64,000 bases of DNA from Odobenus rosmarus divergens (GCF_000321225.1 NW_004451009.1:913268-977267), one strand, 5' to 3'; numbered from the stretch's first letter, positions 47,874 to 61,022 are shown. Notes: generated by a model not told the origin, from the sequence alone. Numbers and translations are program-made.

Positions 47874-50800
47874 GTAAGAGGCCGGCGGCCATGGACTGCT
47901 CACGATGCTGTTGTCTTGGCATTATGCTTCTGCTGATACTCTAATTTCATTGCTGAGTGAAGTAGAGACAGAATTTCCAAGCTCCGTGCTGGTCTATCTC
48001 TGCTCCTTGCCACTCTGTTTTCTGTCAATCCATTCATCTGTTCAAGACCCTATTTTTTATAATTTACTCAAAGAAAGGCTCTTGTAAAGGTGTCATGCAA
48101 TGCATCCCTCTAATGAAGAAAGAGTATTTTGATGTGTTCTGTGATTTGGATTTTGTATACATAAGACCCTTTTGGGTGATCAAGGAAATAAAATGAATTC
48201 TTTACTTCTTGGGTGTGTAGTACAGATGTCTGGTTTTCATGTATAAAGCTGAATTTAATACATAGTAATTTACATTTTAAATACAGAGAAAACCTCATCA
48301 GTATTTAAATTCAAAATTCCTTAGTTTTCAAAGCCTAACTGTAGAGACTTTTATATTACCTAAATTTACAATTTTATCCTTGCAAATACAAACAAACCTT
48401 TAATTTAGTTTTTTTGCAAGTTCTGAAACATGTAGAGATTTCACAGAGTACTCACATTATTACCCTAAAGCACAAGCGAGTCTTTGTCATTAAGCAAAGC
48501 TGCGTGTCTCGGTCGCCCTGTGTGGTGGCCACTGCATCTCCTCACTTGGGATGTTGCTGAGGGGAATCTGAGCCTCTCCCAGTCGGTTGCCTCTTGTTCT
48601 GGCAGAAATCTGGGTGTCCACTCTAATGCCCAGCCATGGGGGACAGAGAAGAGCTCTGTAAGATTTACAGGTGCTGTAGGTGTCCCTGCAGAGTCCACCT
48701 AGCCAGTCCTGACACCACCGTCACCTGAAGCTCCTCAACGGTCAACCCAGGGCGTGGAGCAGCGTCCCCCCATCCCCACCTCATCCAGAACAGGCACGTG
48801 GTGACTCCACCCAGATCTGAGTGTTGCTAGCTCAGCCTAAATTAGATGAGGGCAAATCCCTTCCCCATCACCTCAAGCATTTTTGAGATTGCTTTTAATG
48901 TAGAAGGAGCTGCGGTTTATTGAACTAAACTACAAAAGGGAACCCAGAGGCCACAAGAGGGTTTGTCAGCTTACCTTGAATCATACTGCGACAGCCATTG
49001 CTGTGGACTCGCATCCACACGGTGAGTGGGTATCTGAGAGGGCGGCCTCGGGGTGCCTAAGGGAGGGGCGTGCGCAGAAGGCAGGGCCCCAGGGAGCCGT
49101 GTGTGGCTGGAAGGGTCAGTGGGAGGGAGGCTCATGGGAGGTAAAGTTGGGCAGACAGCAAAGGAGCAGACCTTCCAGGGCCTCACAACATTGGTCAGAG
49201 CCCTGGAGTTCACTCCAAACAAGATACTCCATGTATCCGTTCTGAGTAGGTATTCCCGTAGTCACCAGCCCGCCCCATAGAGCTCAGAGCCTGCACACCT
49301 TCAATACAAAGCTCCTATTTTGTAATACTAACAGGGTTTGAATTTAGGTACCAATACTGTGTTTGAAATATAAGCGTGTGATGGGCTGGGAGCAGAGTCA
49401 GGTCCCAGCCCTGTCTGTCTGGATATCCCATCCCAGGTATGTTTAAGTAGCAGGACCCTGGGTACCTGTCACCCTTAAAGCTGCGGTGTCAGACACCTAC
49501 GACCCTGGCCCCTCTAGGTGAGGATTAGAAGGCACCCACCTAGCTCAGGAAAGCAGGGTGAGGGAAGGCATGCTGGACATCTTTCAGGCAGCCTGACACG
49601 ATGGGGCGTGCATAGTCCTCCCTGTGTTTCCTCTAAGCAGATGACAAAGTCCTCCCCAGGGTCCCTGCTGTCACTGGTGTGGGAAACGGTGACACTCCTC
49701 TTAATCCTCTCTGGCCTGGGCTTGTCTCCTTTTCTTCCTGCTGGGTCTCAGGAATTCAGGAAACCTGAGACAATACAAAGTCAGGGTGAGGAGGGCTGCC
49801 GGTTAAGCCTGGCAACGGGTGGGAGAGAGACCACGAGTCTTTGGGGAGATGAGCACATCAGCTGTGGCCCTTGGCTAGGGTGTGTGCCTGTGGTGGCGCA
49901 CGCAGCCAACACGTATGCATGCATGCCTCCCCTTAGACGCTCCCTAGACTGTGCTCCTTGCCATGTCAGCAGCATCCAGCCTGGGCAGCCTTTGGTGTCC
50001 TGCCAGCTCTGAGTCCTGGGGTTCCAGGCAAGCCAGGTGCAGTGGCCCCACTGGGTCCTTGAATTCGAGCCTCTCAGAGCAGTGAGTGTTGGAGGTGTCT
50101 TCATATGTCTGCTCTTTCCCGGAGGAAGCTTGCTGCAGTGGGTTCTCACAGGCAGGACCCACCACTCACCAGTGACCTGACCTGAGCAGATGACAGAGCC
50201 TCCAGGCGTTCCCCCATGTACATGACCACCCGAAATTTCAGGGAACGTTTGGAACGCTTAGGATGTGTGTCAGACTGGGTGCGAGGCCTACAGAAGCATG
50301 TCTTCCGTCTTCTGTTCTGGTTATGTAGAAGCAAGGAGACCATAACAGATGCAACAGCCAGAGCCTGACGCTTTCCCAGGTGTCCTGGTTTGCAGGCAAT
50401 CCCTTCTCAGGGGATAGGACCACGGTGGTCACACGGAAGACGGGACGGTGGTGCGGGAGGGCTCGGGGCTGAAACCCATGCCCTGCGAGACCTCAGGTCA
50501 AGGGCAAAGTTGCAGTGGTGAGTGCTGAGTCAGGGCCAGGTTTCAGAATTTGGGGTGGGGGTGCAGGCTTCGGGAGCAGTCGCTGGTGTCGTCAGGTGCA
50601 CGTGGCGACAGATGGCAGTTAGGCCGTGGCGGGCACCGCAGAACACGCAGACTTGCAGAACCACTTGTCGACCACCTGAACCAATGGAACATCGTGTTGG
50701 CTGCCCTCAAAAAATTAAAAGAAAAAAAAATTTGGGCATGGAGGTGCAAGAAATTAAAAGTCTCTGGCAAGGCCGTAGTTAAGCAAGGACAGTGTGTATC

Positions 50801-52288
50801 ATTTGCGTTTTGTCTCACATGGAGGAATGTTCACAAAAGTTTCATTGGCAGTACCAATATGTTATCTAATTTCAGATATCTCTGTACGCGATACATGTTC
50901 ACACACACTCACATACAATCTTTTATTAGAACTGGAACACTGTTTAAGGTCAGGAGATCCACTTTCTCAGTTTCATCATTGTGATAGAATTCCATCATTT
51001 TTACTTGGCCCACGCACGTTTGCGGGCTTATGTCCACCTTTGAAATCCTATTTTAGTATTTTTTAGAGATATGTAAGTAGTCTAAGTAGAAAGTTGTCAA
51101 TACTTCCCGGACAGAGTTAACAGACAAAATTCTTTGTTTAAGTCAAACTGAAAATGCCTCAGAATGAGTGTATTGAATCACTGTGAGACAGTCAGGGAGG
51201 AGGGAGGAGGAGAAGGAGGAGCAGTGGCGGGCGTCGCCGCCCCCGTGAGCCTGGCCCACTGTCGGCCAGGCAGGGAAAGGCCAGAGGCAACAGCCTCCCT
51301 GTGAAGCATGTGCTTCCTGGCCTGTGAACTGGGGAGAGGACCCAGGACCAGCAGAGGTGGCAACCTCCCTGCCTCCCTGGGGCCGGGAACTTCAAAGCCT
51401 CTACGGTGAGAACATCTTAACCTCCTTCTTGCTGTTGGTGAGAAATGATGTGTTAAATTCCACAGTCAGTAGCAAATCACATTTGCCTGTGATTTCTTCA
51501 GATTTTCACTTGTCGGTGATAATTCTGTAGGAGGCCTGGGCTGTTGTAAAACTGTCTCTGATCATCTGTGGTAACAAGGTGGGGCCTGGAAACCTCGCTG
51601 TGGCCTTACTGTGACCCTCTCCCACCATGCAGCCCTTGGCCAAAGCCCCTGCCAGCCTCCCACTTGCCGGAGCGGCTGGGCCACAAAGGCTGCCCTCGGC
51701 GGGAGAGGCGTGGGCATCATCAGTCAAGCAGAAGCACGGAAAGCTTTGTAGGAAAAGTGTTATTTTCTGAATGTGAAAACAACCACCTATTTTACTGGCA
51801 GGTTGGCTCTCTTCTGGTTCTCGCCCAACACTCCCTGTGTAGCGGAAGGTGAAAAGTGGCCAGCTACACAGGGATGGGGGGCTCTGCACTCAGCTGTAGA
51901 AAGAGCCACACATTGCTTTCTCCGTCCTTGGCTAAGTGTCCTGTGAGCCATCTGCACATGCAGATGCATTTCCAGGTGTCACTGGCAGTGGAGGCTGTCT
52001 GTACACCGTGCAGGTGCTTGGAACTGGCATTTGGAGGAGCAGTTGGGACGCTGCTTCCTTCTATCAGCAGAGCCACCTCTTAATTAATTGCTTCCTACTC
52101 TAATGGAATAATTGTGCAACAAACTTTTAGTGACAGTGGCCACAACAGAAAAGAGAATGAAGTGCTGTCCTCCAAATACAACTCAGCATGTTGTTTTTAT
52201 ACATGCTTAGAAATGTGCAGTTTTTTCTCTTTGAATTTTAGAGAAACGTAATTAACTGAGTTTTGGTTTTCATATCTCTTTGGTGCAG
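47874..52288. other. Intron between the sixth and seventh visible exons
   Basis: 4.4 kb without young SINEs or LINEs. A 164-codon open frame at 49518-50012 has no recognisable motif and a partial counterpart on the other strand, so I leave it out as a gene. Confidence 0.55.
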
Positions 52289-52344
52289 GAAATAGACAGT
52301 ATGAGCCTGACCATTGGAGAAGATACTCATCCTCTTCTGGGTAA
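52289..52344 (+). CDS. FAM120B: FAM120B exon with the C-terminus; ancestral stop replaced
   Basis: The acceptor is ctctttggtgcag. The exon completes a split glycine and reads NRQYEPDHWRRY, matching the human terminus (RQYEHDQWRRY as I recall it). In the human protein the chain ends at that tyrosine. Here the next codon is TCA (52327-52329), one substitution away from TGA or TAA, and the frame continues SSSSG to a TAA at 52342-52344. The sequence tgg|gtaagt at 52339-52346 is a strong splice donor that overlaps this TAA. If it is used, the exon ends at 52340 and the true stop lies in a further exon. If it is not used, the protein gains five residues and an AATAAA follows at 52366. The coding identity is secure; the exact end is not. 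Confidence 0.86.
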
Positions 52345-52365
52345 GTGCACCACTTACATTCTCGG

Positions 52366-52371
52366 AATAAA
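52366..52371 (+). promoter_or_regulatory. AATAAA just after the FAM120B stop
   Basis: A perfect poly(A) hexamer lies 22 bases after the in-frame TAA. It would give an unusually short 3' untranslated region if the overlapping donor at 52341 is skipped. It may be fortuitous. Confidence 0.35.
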
Positions 52372-53672
52372 TCAGTTTTATCAAAGATGGAAGTAAAGCA
52401 TCTGTCTTTATAACATAAATCTTTCATATCAGTTGCTAAACTTTAAAAGAATTCAGATGTTAAATCCTGACATGGGGCTAAGTTAACTTGGTTTGCAGAT
52501 AAAAAAGCAGATAAATTTGCTTCTTCTCGAAAAAGTGTGGAGAGAAAGAGATGGGGAGTCTGGCCTTAAAGCCCGGGGACGCCCTTGGGAGTGAAGCTCT
52601 CAGAACAGCATTGCAGTTGTCCTTGGGAAGAGAGTGGCCTGTGGGGTCTGGACATAGTTTTTCATGAAAAGGAAAATCATCCTTTTTGGTGACTTCTCCC
52701 TCGTATCCTATAAAAAAGTGCTCTTTTGACTTATTTTCAGAGGTTGTGGCCCCAAACAGTTGTTAACACCTTCACCCTTACTTCTCCATCTGTGTCTATA
52801 AGGGGTGGTTGATTTTTTTTTTTTTTTTTAGTGAGTTGGAATCTTACTCTGTCCTGCTTTTTTTAAATTTAACACTAGATTGTAAGGATTGGAGACATGA
52901 TACCCTATGTATTCCAAGAATTGTTTCTAGTTATTAATACAGAAAAACGTTCCTGGCGGGATAGCCGGCTCTGCGTCGAGGACCTGGCCATGCCTGGGAA
53001 TCATAATGGTGTGTGGCCCACGGGTCTGTTCCTGCCAAATCCTCCTTTCCATTTCACTTTTGCCAGGCTCCAGCTCAGAGTTCCTGACAACAGTGCATGA
53101 GAGGCAGGCCTGGGTCCCAGCCGACAGATACCAGGCATCAGACGGGAGGCCTGTAGGGGTGTAGAGGGAGGAGGCAGTCATTCAGTGTCAGGAAGCTTAA
53201 TTTATGATGCCACTAATGAGGGGTTCATTTGTTGCTCTGTCGGAGCACTGAACGGCACTTGTTTTTAAAAAATGTTCTAGATACCCCCCAAGTTTCATGG
53301 AAGAATTCTCAGATAATTTAAGAATTGTAATTTCAAGGCCAGAATTGTACTGAACTCAACCTCTGGGAAAGAAATCTAGATTCAAAGTTTAGAAGACACA
53401 CTCTGCGTTAGTGGCCTGTTCTGCACCACACGCCGTGGCTCTGGAGGTTCCCAGCACTCTCAGATAATGCTCACAAGTGTTCCCCAGAAGACACAGCCAG
53501 TTGTTGCTGTCTATAAAAACAAAATAAGCCCTAAGCATATTCACAGTCCAATTTGCATATTGCCCCTGATGAATTACCCTAACAGCTCAAGTATGCAGAG
53601 CTCCTGGCTTTGTCTGACCTTAAAATCCCATCTAGTATTTACCAAAACAGGGATACAGTCTCTAGGTGTTTT
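52372..53672. other. Sequence after the last recognised exon
   Basis: No gene is recognised. If the donor at 52341 is used, a last FAM120B exon should lie here or further right; I could not identify it. Confidence 0.4.
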
Positions 53673-53688
53673 AATACTTGTAGGTTTT

Positions 53689-53897
53689 GGGGCGCCTGGG
53701 TGGCTCAGTTGTTAAGCGACTGCCTTCGGCTCAGGTCATGGTCCCAGGGTCCTGGGATCGAGCCCCACATCGGGCTCCCTGCTCCACAGGAAGCCTGCTT
53801 CTCCCTCTCCCACTCCCCCTGCTTGTGTTCCCTCTCTTACTATGTCTCTCTCTGTCAAAGAAATAAATAAATAAAATCTAAAAAAAAAAAAAAAAAA
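53689..53897 (+). mobile_element. CAN SINE, sense
   Basis: A full-length copy with head ggggcgcctgggtggctcag and a long A tail. A perfect 16-base duplication, aatacttgtaggtttt (53673-53688 and 53898-53913), suggests it is young. Confidence 0.96.
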
Positions 53898-53913
53898 AAT
53901 ACTTGTAGGTTTT

Positions 53914-54517
53914 ACATTTGAAACATCCACACTACTTCCTGCAAGGCCTTCTGAAGGACATTTGCATATCTAGTTACTTTCCACGCAGCTCTTGTAGGAC
54001 CTACAACCTGATTCCCCAGCTTTAGAAATAGATTTGTTTCATTCCACTTACGGTGTTTCCTGTCAACATTCTATTCCTTTCATTTCTGCTCTTTTGAAAC
54101 CACTGTTGCTTCCAGAAGTTTCATTTCTTTGCTGCTTATTTTTATAACTTTGAAATAAATTTCTCATCCCTTAGACGAAAAGAGTAGACCTCCATGAAAA
54201 TTGTTTTCCCCCTTTATAATATCTGAACTCCAATTTGTCAGTAAAATATTTGTAGTCATTAGCAAGCTTAAGTAAGTCATTGAGTATGTACAGTCTCTCT
54301 TATGTTTGAAAAGCCAATGCAATAAGTTTCTGTAATCTTGTTGCATAAGTTAGTTACCTCTGCAGCCTAGTCTTCTGATGAAATGTCCATGTATCAATTT
54401 AAAAATGAAAATAAAACAATATATTTATCACTCATAATTAAATATTTCATATTTCTTTGATTATTTGGAAGACATTTCATGATCTAATACATTGGGATCT
54501 TTGGGAAGAAAAAGAGT
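53914..54517. other. Unique AT-rich sequence
   Basis: No gene is recognised. An AATAAA lies at about 54153 (actttgaaataaatttctc) and could belong to a 3' untranslated exon, but nothing else supports that. Confidence 0.35.
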
Positions 54518-55652
54518 GTTGAATTTTGTCAAATACTATTTCTGCACCGAGATGGTCATAGGCTTTTTTTATCCTTCATTCTGTTAATTTGTTGTGTCAT
54601 GTTGATTTATCTGCATATGTTGAACCATCCTTGCTTCCGAGGGATAAATACCACTAATCATAGTGTATGATGTTTTTAATGTTCTGTTGAATTTGGTTTG
54701 CTAGTATTTTGTCAAGGATTTTTACATTATTGTTCATCAGGGCTATTGGCCTGTAGTTTTCTTAGAGTGTCCTTATCTCGTTTTGATATGATGAGGGATT
54801 GCTGGCCTCATAAAATGAGTTTGGAAGTGTTCCTTCTCCTTCAGTTTTTTGGAAGAGTTTGAGAAGGATTGGCATTAATTCTTAAAATGTTTGGTAGAAT
54901 TCACCAGCAAAGCCATGTGGTCCTGGACTTTTATTTGTTGGGAGGTTTTTAATTACTGATTCAGTCTCCTTTCTCATTGATTGGTCTGTTCAGATTATCT
55001 GTCTCATCATGATTCAGTCTTGGTAGGTTGTATGTCTCTAGGACTTTATCCATTTCTTCTAGGTCATCCAGTTGTTGGCATGTAAGTGTGTATAGTTGTC
55101 ACTTCTGTAGTATCAGTTTTAATTTCTTTCTTTATAATTTGATTTGAGCCATCTGTCTTTTTCTCTTGGGTAGTCTAGCTAAAGGTTTGTCAATTTTGTA
55201 TATCTTTTCAAAAAACCCATTTCGTTTCATTTATCTTTCTTTATTATCTTTCTTGTCTCATTTATTATATCTTTAATTTTTGTTATTTCCTTCTTTCTGC
55301 TCCTTGGGCTTAGTATGTTCTTTTTCTAGTTCCTTGAGCTGTAAAGTTAGGTTGTTTATTTGAGATGTTTCTTTCTTCTAATGTAGGCATTTATTGCTAT
55401 AAACATCCCTGTTAGAACTGCTTTGGTTGCATCCTATTATTTTTGCATCCCATTAGGTTTTGTACGTTGTGTTCTATTTTTGTTTGTATCAAGATACCTT
55501 TTGATTTCTTCCTTGACCTATTGGTTGTTCACAAATATGTTGTTTAATTTCTACAGATTTGTAAATTTTCCACTTTTCTTCTTCTTACGGGTTTCAAGTT
55601 TCACACCATTGGGATCAGAAACTATACTTGATATAATTTTAATCTTGTTAAG
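54518..55652 (-). mobile_element. L1 5' part, inverted
   Basis: The reverse strand carries L1 ORF2 from the linker before the reverse transcriptase (near 55600) to the start of that domain (near 54530, with the equivalent of FDKIQ). It directly abuts a sense L1 part that continues the same ORF2, so it is best read as the inverted 5' part of one insertion. Confidence 0.82.
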
Positions 55653-55654
55653 TT

Positions 55655-55797
55655 AGGGGGGTGAGGGACAGAGAGAGAGGGAGAGAATCTTAAGCAGGCT
55701 CCACGCCCAGCATGGAGCCCAATGAGGGGCTCAATCTCACGACCCTGAGATCATGACCTGAGTCGGAATCAAGAGTTGGATCCTTAACCAGCTGAAT
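55655..55797 (-). mobile_element. Old CAN SINE fragment, antisense, at the L1 inversion joint
   Basis: The features ggctccacgcccagcatgga, gagatcatgacctgagtcgg and a degraded head (ccttaaccagctga) identify an old copy. It lies exactly between the inverted and direct parts of the L1. Confidence 0.75.
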
Positions 55798-57905
55798 TTC
55801 AACCAAATTGAAAAGGAGGAAGTAAGATCTGTTTGATGACATGATCTCATATGTAGAAAATCCTAAAGACTCCATCAAAAAACTTTTGGGACTATTAAAT
55901 GAATTCAGTCAAGTTGCAGGATACAAGCTCAAATTTCAAAAAAAAAAATCAGTTGCATTTCTATACACTAACAACAGACTATCCAAAAAAGTAATTAAGA
56001 AAATAATTTTAATTATAATAGCATTAAAAAGAATGAAATATTTGGAAATAAATTGAACCAAGGAGGTGAAAGATCTGTATAATGAAAACTATGAAACACC
56101 GATGAAAGAAATTGAAGACATAAATAAATGGAAAGATATTTTGTAAAATGTTCATAGATTGGAAGAATATTGTTAAAATATCCATACTACCCAAAGCAAT
56201 CCACAGGCTCCGTACAATCCCTATCAAAATTTTAATGGCGTTATTCACAGAAATGGGACAATCATAAAATTTGTATAGAACCACAAAATACCCCGAAAAC
56301 CCAAAGCAATCTTGAGAAAGAACAACAGAGCTAAAGTTGTCACATTTCTTGACTTCAAACTGTATTACAAGGCTAAAGTAATCAAAATAATGTGGTACTT
56401 GCACAAAAATAGACTCATAGATTAATGGAACAGAATAGAGAGCCCAAAAATAAAACCTCATATGTAGTGGTCAATTAATCTTCAACAGGGGCTCCAAGAG
56501 TACACAATGGAGAAAGGAACAGTCTCTTCAATAAATGATGTTGGGAAAACTGAATATCCACATGCATAAGAATGAAATTGGACCCTAAACTTACACAAAA
56601 ATGGATTAAAGACTTTAACATAAGACCTAAAACTGTAAAACTCCCATAAGAAAATATAGGGAATAACCTCCTTGACATCGGTCTTAGAAATGATGTTTTG
56701 GATATGACCCCAAAAGCACAGGCAACAAAAGCAAAAATATACAAGTGGGACCACATCAAAGTAAAAAGCTTCTGCATAGCAAAGGAAACAGTGAACAAAA
56801 TGAAAAGGCAACCTATAGAATGGGAGAAAATATTTTCAAACCATATATCTATCTGATAAGAGGTTAATATCTAAAATATAAAAGGAACTATTATAACTCA
56901 GTAGTAAAAAAAAAATAAAAAACCAAATAACCCAATTGAAAAAGGAGCAAAGGAACTTGAATAGACAATTCTCCAAAGAAGGCTTACAGATGACAAACAG
57001 GTACATGAAAAGGTGCTCAATATCACTAATCATCAGGGAAATGCAAATCAAAACCACAGTGATACATTACCCCATACCTGTTAGAATGACCATCATCAAA
57101 AAGACAAGAGACAAGAAGCATTGATGAGGATGTGGAGAAAAAGGACTTCTTGTGCACCATTGATGGAATGTAAATTGGTGCAGCCACTGTGGAGAACACT
57201 ATGGCAGTTCCTCAAAAATTAAAAATGGAACTACCATATGGTCTAGCAGTCCTACTCTGGATATGTATACCTAATGAAAAGGAAATCAGTGTCTCGGAGA
57301 AATATCTGCACTCTAATGTTCATTGCAGCATTATTCACAGTAGCCAGTGTGGAAACAACCTAAGTGTCCTCAACAGATGAACAGATAAAGAAATTGTGGT
57401 ACATATACACAAATAATATCCAGCCATAAAAAAGAAGGAAATCCTGCCATTTGTGACAGTGTGGATGAATTTAGAGGACGCTGTGCTAAGTGAATCAAGC
57501 CAGACACAGAAAGACAAATATTTAATGGTATCACTTATATGTGGAATCTAAAAAAGTCGAACTTAGAGAAACAGTAGGACAGTAGCTAGGGGCTCCAAGG
57601 TTGAGGAAATGGGGAAATGTTGGTCAAAGTGTACAAATGTTCAGTTATAAGGTGAATAAATTCTAGATACCTAATGTACAGCATGATAACTATGCTAAAA
57701 ATAATGTATACTTGGAATTTGGTGAGAGAGTGGGTCTTGAGTGTTCTCACTACACACACACACAAATGGTAATTATGTTAAGTGATAGAAATGTTAGATT
57801 AATAGTGGTAATCATTACACAAGGTATAGTTATATCAAAACACCTTAAATATATTCACGTCTTTATTTGTCAATCATACCTCAATAAAACTGGTGGAAAA
57901 AACAA
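55798..57905 (+). mobile_element. L1 3' part, sense
   Basis: Decayed ORF2 runs from just after the catalytic motif (frame 55841-56056 reads MISYVENPKDSIKKLLGLLN) to the C-terminus near 57510. A 3' UTR and A-rich tail follow at 57870-57905. A minus-strand open frame of 145 codons (56024-56461) is its shadow. Confidence 0.9.
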
Positions 57906-57921
57906 AAAAACAAAAATAAAG

Positions 57922-58125
57922 AGGGCGCCTGCGTGGCTCAGTCAGTTAAGTGTCTGCCTTCAACTCAGGTCATGATCCCAGGGTCCTGGGATTGAGCCCC
58001 AAATAGGGCTCCCTGCTTGGCAGGGAGTCTGCTTCTCCCTCTCCATCTGCCCCTCCCCGCCCATTTGTGCGCTCTCTCTCTCTTGCTCTCTCAAAATAAA
58101 TAAAATTTTTAAAGAAAAAAGAAAG
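57922..58125 (+). mobile_element. CAN SINE, sense, in the A tail of the L1
   Basis: The head is gggcgcctgcgtggctcagt and the end is aaaataaataaaatt followed by A/G-rich sequence. Confidence 0.92.
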
Positions 58126-58479
58126 AAAGAAAAAGAGAGGAGCCTGGAATTGAGACGTATATAAAACAGATGCATAAGCATCAGACTAACAGTGATTGTC
58201 TTTGGGGTGGGGATGAAATTACAAGAGACTGGTCATTTCCTGCATTTCTGTTTTGTTAAGAAAGACAATTATTTGAATTGGAAAAAAAATTATTTGAGAG
58301 GGACCCAAAGACATAGAAAATTTTTCTTTATTCAACATTCTCTTGGCCAGAAGTCCTGATTGATTCCATGTACGGTGTATAGGATTGGAACTGCCTGCTT
58401 GTGCAGACTGAGAGCTGTGGAGTTGCTGGGGGTTGTCATGTTACCTTCTAACATGGGGTCACCATCTCCCCTGCTCCTC

Positions 58480-58810
58480 TCACCGGTCAGTTCCCACTGC
58501 ACACCAGAGTGCTGACCACTCCACTTCTCATTGTATGCAGATTTTCGGTCCTTTTAATTTTTGCCATCTGTGGTCAAAAAAGAACAACACTTAGTTTAAT
58601 TTAGTTTGCATTTCTCTGAGTATTAGTGGAGCTTATTTCTTTCATATATTTACTGGCCATTTGTAATTCTCTCTGTGAACTACTTATTCATATGCTTGGC
58701 TAAATTTTTCTTGGGTGATTTTTTATATTGATCTGGCCTTTTTTCAGTATTATGGGTATTAAATCTTTGATGTTCATCTGTATGGCAGATATTTCCTTCT
58801 TCCTGGCTTC
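58480..58810 (-). mobile_element. Degraded old L1 fragment, antisense
   Basis: Motifs agtttgcatttctctgagta, tactggccatttgtaattct and ttattcatatgcttggctaa follow the reversed C-terminal ORF2 region of old L1 families. Confidence 0.6.
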
Positions 58811-60950
58811 CTCATTTTGGAATTCATTATTCACATAGAAACCTAGGCATCATCCTTGATGTTTCCATTTCCCCAAGTCCTGACAAACAGTCTGTTGGGA
58901 ACAACGATGTGTGGAACCACAAAAGACCAAATCATATCTGGAATTCACACTCTTCTTAATATGTCCACTGCTGCCACCATAGTCCATGCCTCCATCACCC
59001 CTCTCACTGTGACTTCTGAAGCTCCATATATATATGGACAGTGAAGCCCCCTCTGCCTTCAGTAGCCTCTTCTCTGGCTGTCCCTTTACCTCGCTCTGGC
59101 AAACCTGGCAGTCCCATAATTTAGCTGTTGCTCCTGTACCTTCGTGTTCTTCATTCCTGCTTCCAGACTGTTCTAGTAGTAAGTAGAACTTACCTAATGA
59201 ACTATCCCAAGCCTTAGTGGTGTAAAACAAACATCTAGTATGCTCACAGACTCTCAGTCAGAGCAGGCACAACTTGTCTCTGCTCCATTGTGTCTGGGCC
59301 CACCTGGGAAACCTGAAGTCATACAAAGTCCTATTCATTCACATTTCTGGCTTATGCTACCTCTTGGCCAGGGGCCTCAGTTTCTGTCCACATGAGCCTC
59401 TCCATTAGTCCACGGGGACTAGTTTGGGCTTTTTCCCAGCATGGTAGCTGGATACCCAAGAGCTAAACACCCAGGCCGAGGTCACTGTTTGTAACCAAGC
59501 TTCACAAGTCATTCATCAGCTCTGCTGCCCTATTCTGTTCATCAAGGCAGCCAAAAGGGCCTGTCCAAATTCAGGTGAACATGAAGTATACTTTCCTCTT
59601 GACAGGGGAAGGGGGGGCCTCCACAAGAGCATAGGAGACTAAATGTATTGCTGTGGCCATTTTTTGGAAAGTACTAAAACTACAGACTTTAAATCTCCTG
59701 TCATCCAACCCTACCACCTACCCTGCGATTGTCCTTCAGATTCTTCAAGATTTTGGCTCCTGGCTCCCTGGCACTCTTCCCACCGTGTGTCTTGTAATAA
59801 TCTTTGGTGATTTCAATAGCCTGTAGATAGTCCTTCCCTGATAACAATTCCTTGACCTGCCATTCCAGCAATGTGGTCTTCCACCTTCACCTTATCATTC
59901 CCAGTAGCTCAACCACTCCATAACTTCAGTTTCAAAAACACACTCCAACCACACAGCTCACTGTGTACAGATCCAGGTGATTCTTTGGTCAGATCAGAAC
60001 TGCCCAGTCCATTGGTCCACTTGCCCTTCATTGGGCCTCACACTTCTTATACACCCCTTCTTCCTTGTCCTCCCATAACTGTTTATCTTCTCTGGTCAGT
60101 GATCAAAGTGACTTCCTTGTTTATACTCTTGACAGCTTTGCCTTTCTCATTTTACTGTGTTTATGTGGTAAAACCACAAACCCAGGTTAAATCCAATCCT
60201 CTGCATTTGGGATGTGGCTGGAGAAAGACCCACAGTCATGCTTACTAGTCCCAGCTTAAATTCATGCTCCCTGCCCAGTGGTCATCCTCCATTCTTTGCT
60301 GCTGTCCAGGTGCTGCACCAGCCCTCCATCCCTAGCCTTCCAGCACTTCCTCCGTATCCATAGTCACAGCTGACAGCTTTGCTTTCTGTACATTCCTTTA
60401 GCCACATTTGTTCTCCCCCAAGTATCTATGCACCATCTAGATTCATAACCAAATACCATGAGAAGTGGACAAATCCGTAATAACAGAGGTAATATCTATT
60501 TTTTCACCTACTCATATGGACAGACTGACCATGCTTTTAGCCTGGGCCAGGCACAGCTGTACTCAGCTCTCTCTCCATCATCTGCTCAGTGTCACTGCTG
60601 ACTCACAGATCCTTTACAAAAGAAAATGGGTATGGTCTAGCAAAATGAGCACTTCACCTAACATGAATACATGAGCTGTAAGAAGCAGTATTGAACAAAG
60701 AAATTAATAAAATATCATTATTGTTAAGCAGTTATTAACTGTAAGAAAACAAATATGCGGAAACAATTGACTAAAATCCCAGATCATCACAAGGAAAGTG
60801 ATGAGTGTTTCTGGGGAATAAGATAAAAAGAAAAGTAAAGACAAACTAAATTTCTTATCTTGCTTTAGAGAGGGAATAGAATTGTAATAAATCTTGATGT
60901 TTTTAGAAAAATATAAGTTTACATGTGTGTAAAATGTAGGGATATGTGCT
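58811..60950. other. Old repeat-like sequence, no gene
   Basis: The sections 58840-59020 and 59720-60130 have the look of very old LINE fragments (ggcatcatccttgatg; atctttggtgatttcaatag). The section 59190-59660 resembles a degraded interspersed repeat (agtggtgtaaaacaaac). I cannot name them. No open frame here is convincing. Confidence 0.35.
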
Positions 60951-60967
60951 GGAAGAAGGTGGTGATT

Positions 60968-61022
60968 GATGGTTGGATGGATTAAGTAGGTGGATGGATG
61001 GATGGATGAATAGATGATAGAT
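60968..61022. repeat. (TGGA)n-type simple repeat
   Basis: An imperfect tetranucleotide run, clearest at 60991-61008. Confidence 0.9.

Noticed and set aside
49518..50012. 164-codon open frame inside an intron
   Set aside because: There is no known domain and no splice sites that fit, and an opposite-strand frame overlaps part of it. A chance frame in GC-rich DNA is more likely.
54150..54160. AATAAA as the FAM120B 3' end
   Set aside because: There is no acceptor or conserved exon that I can tie to it; a hexamer alone is expected by chance in AT-rich DNA.
56024..56461. 145-codon minus-strand open frame rich in Phe and Ile
   Set aside because: It is the reverse complement of L1 ORF2.
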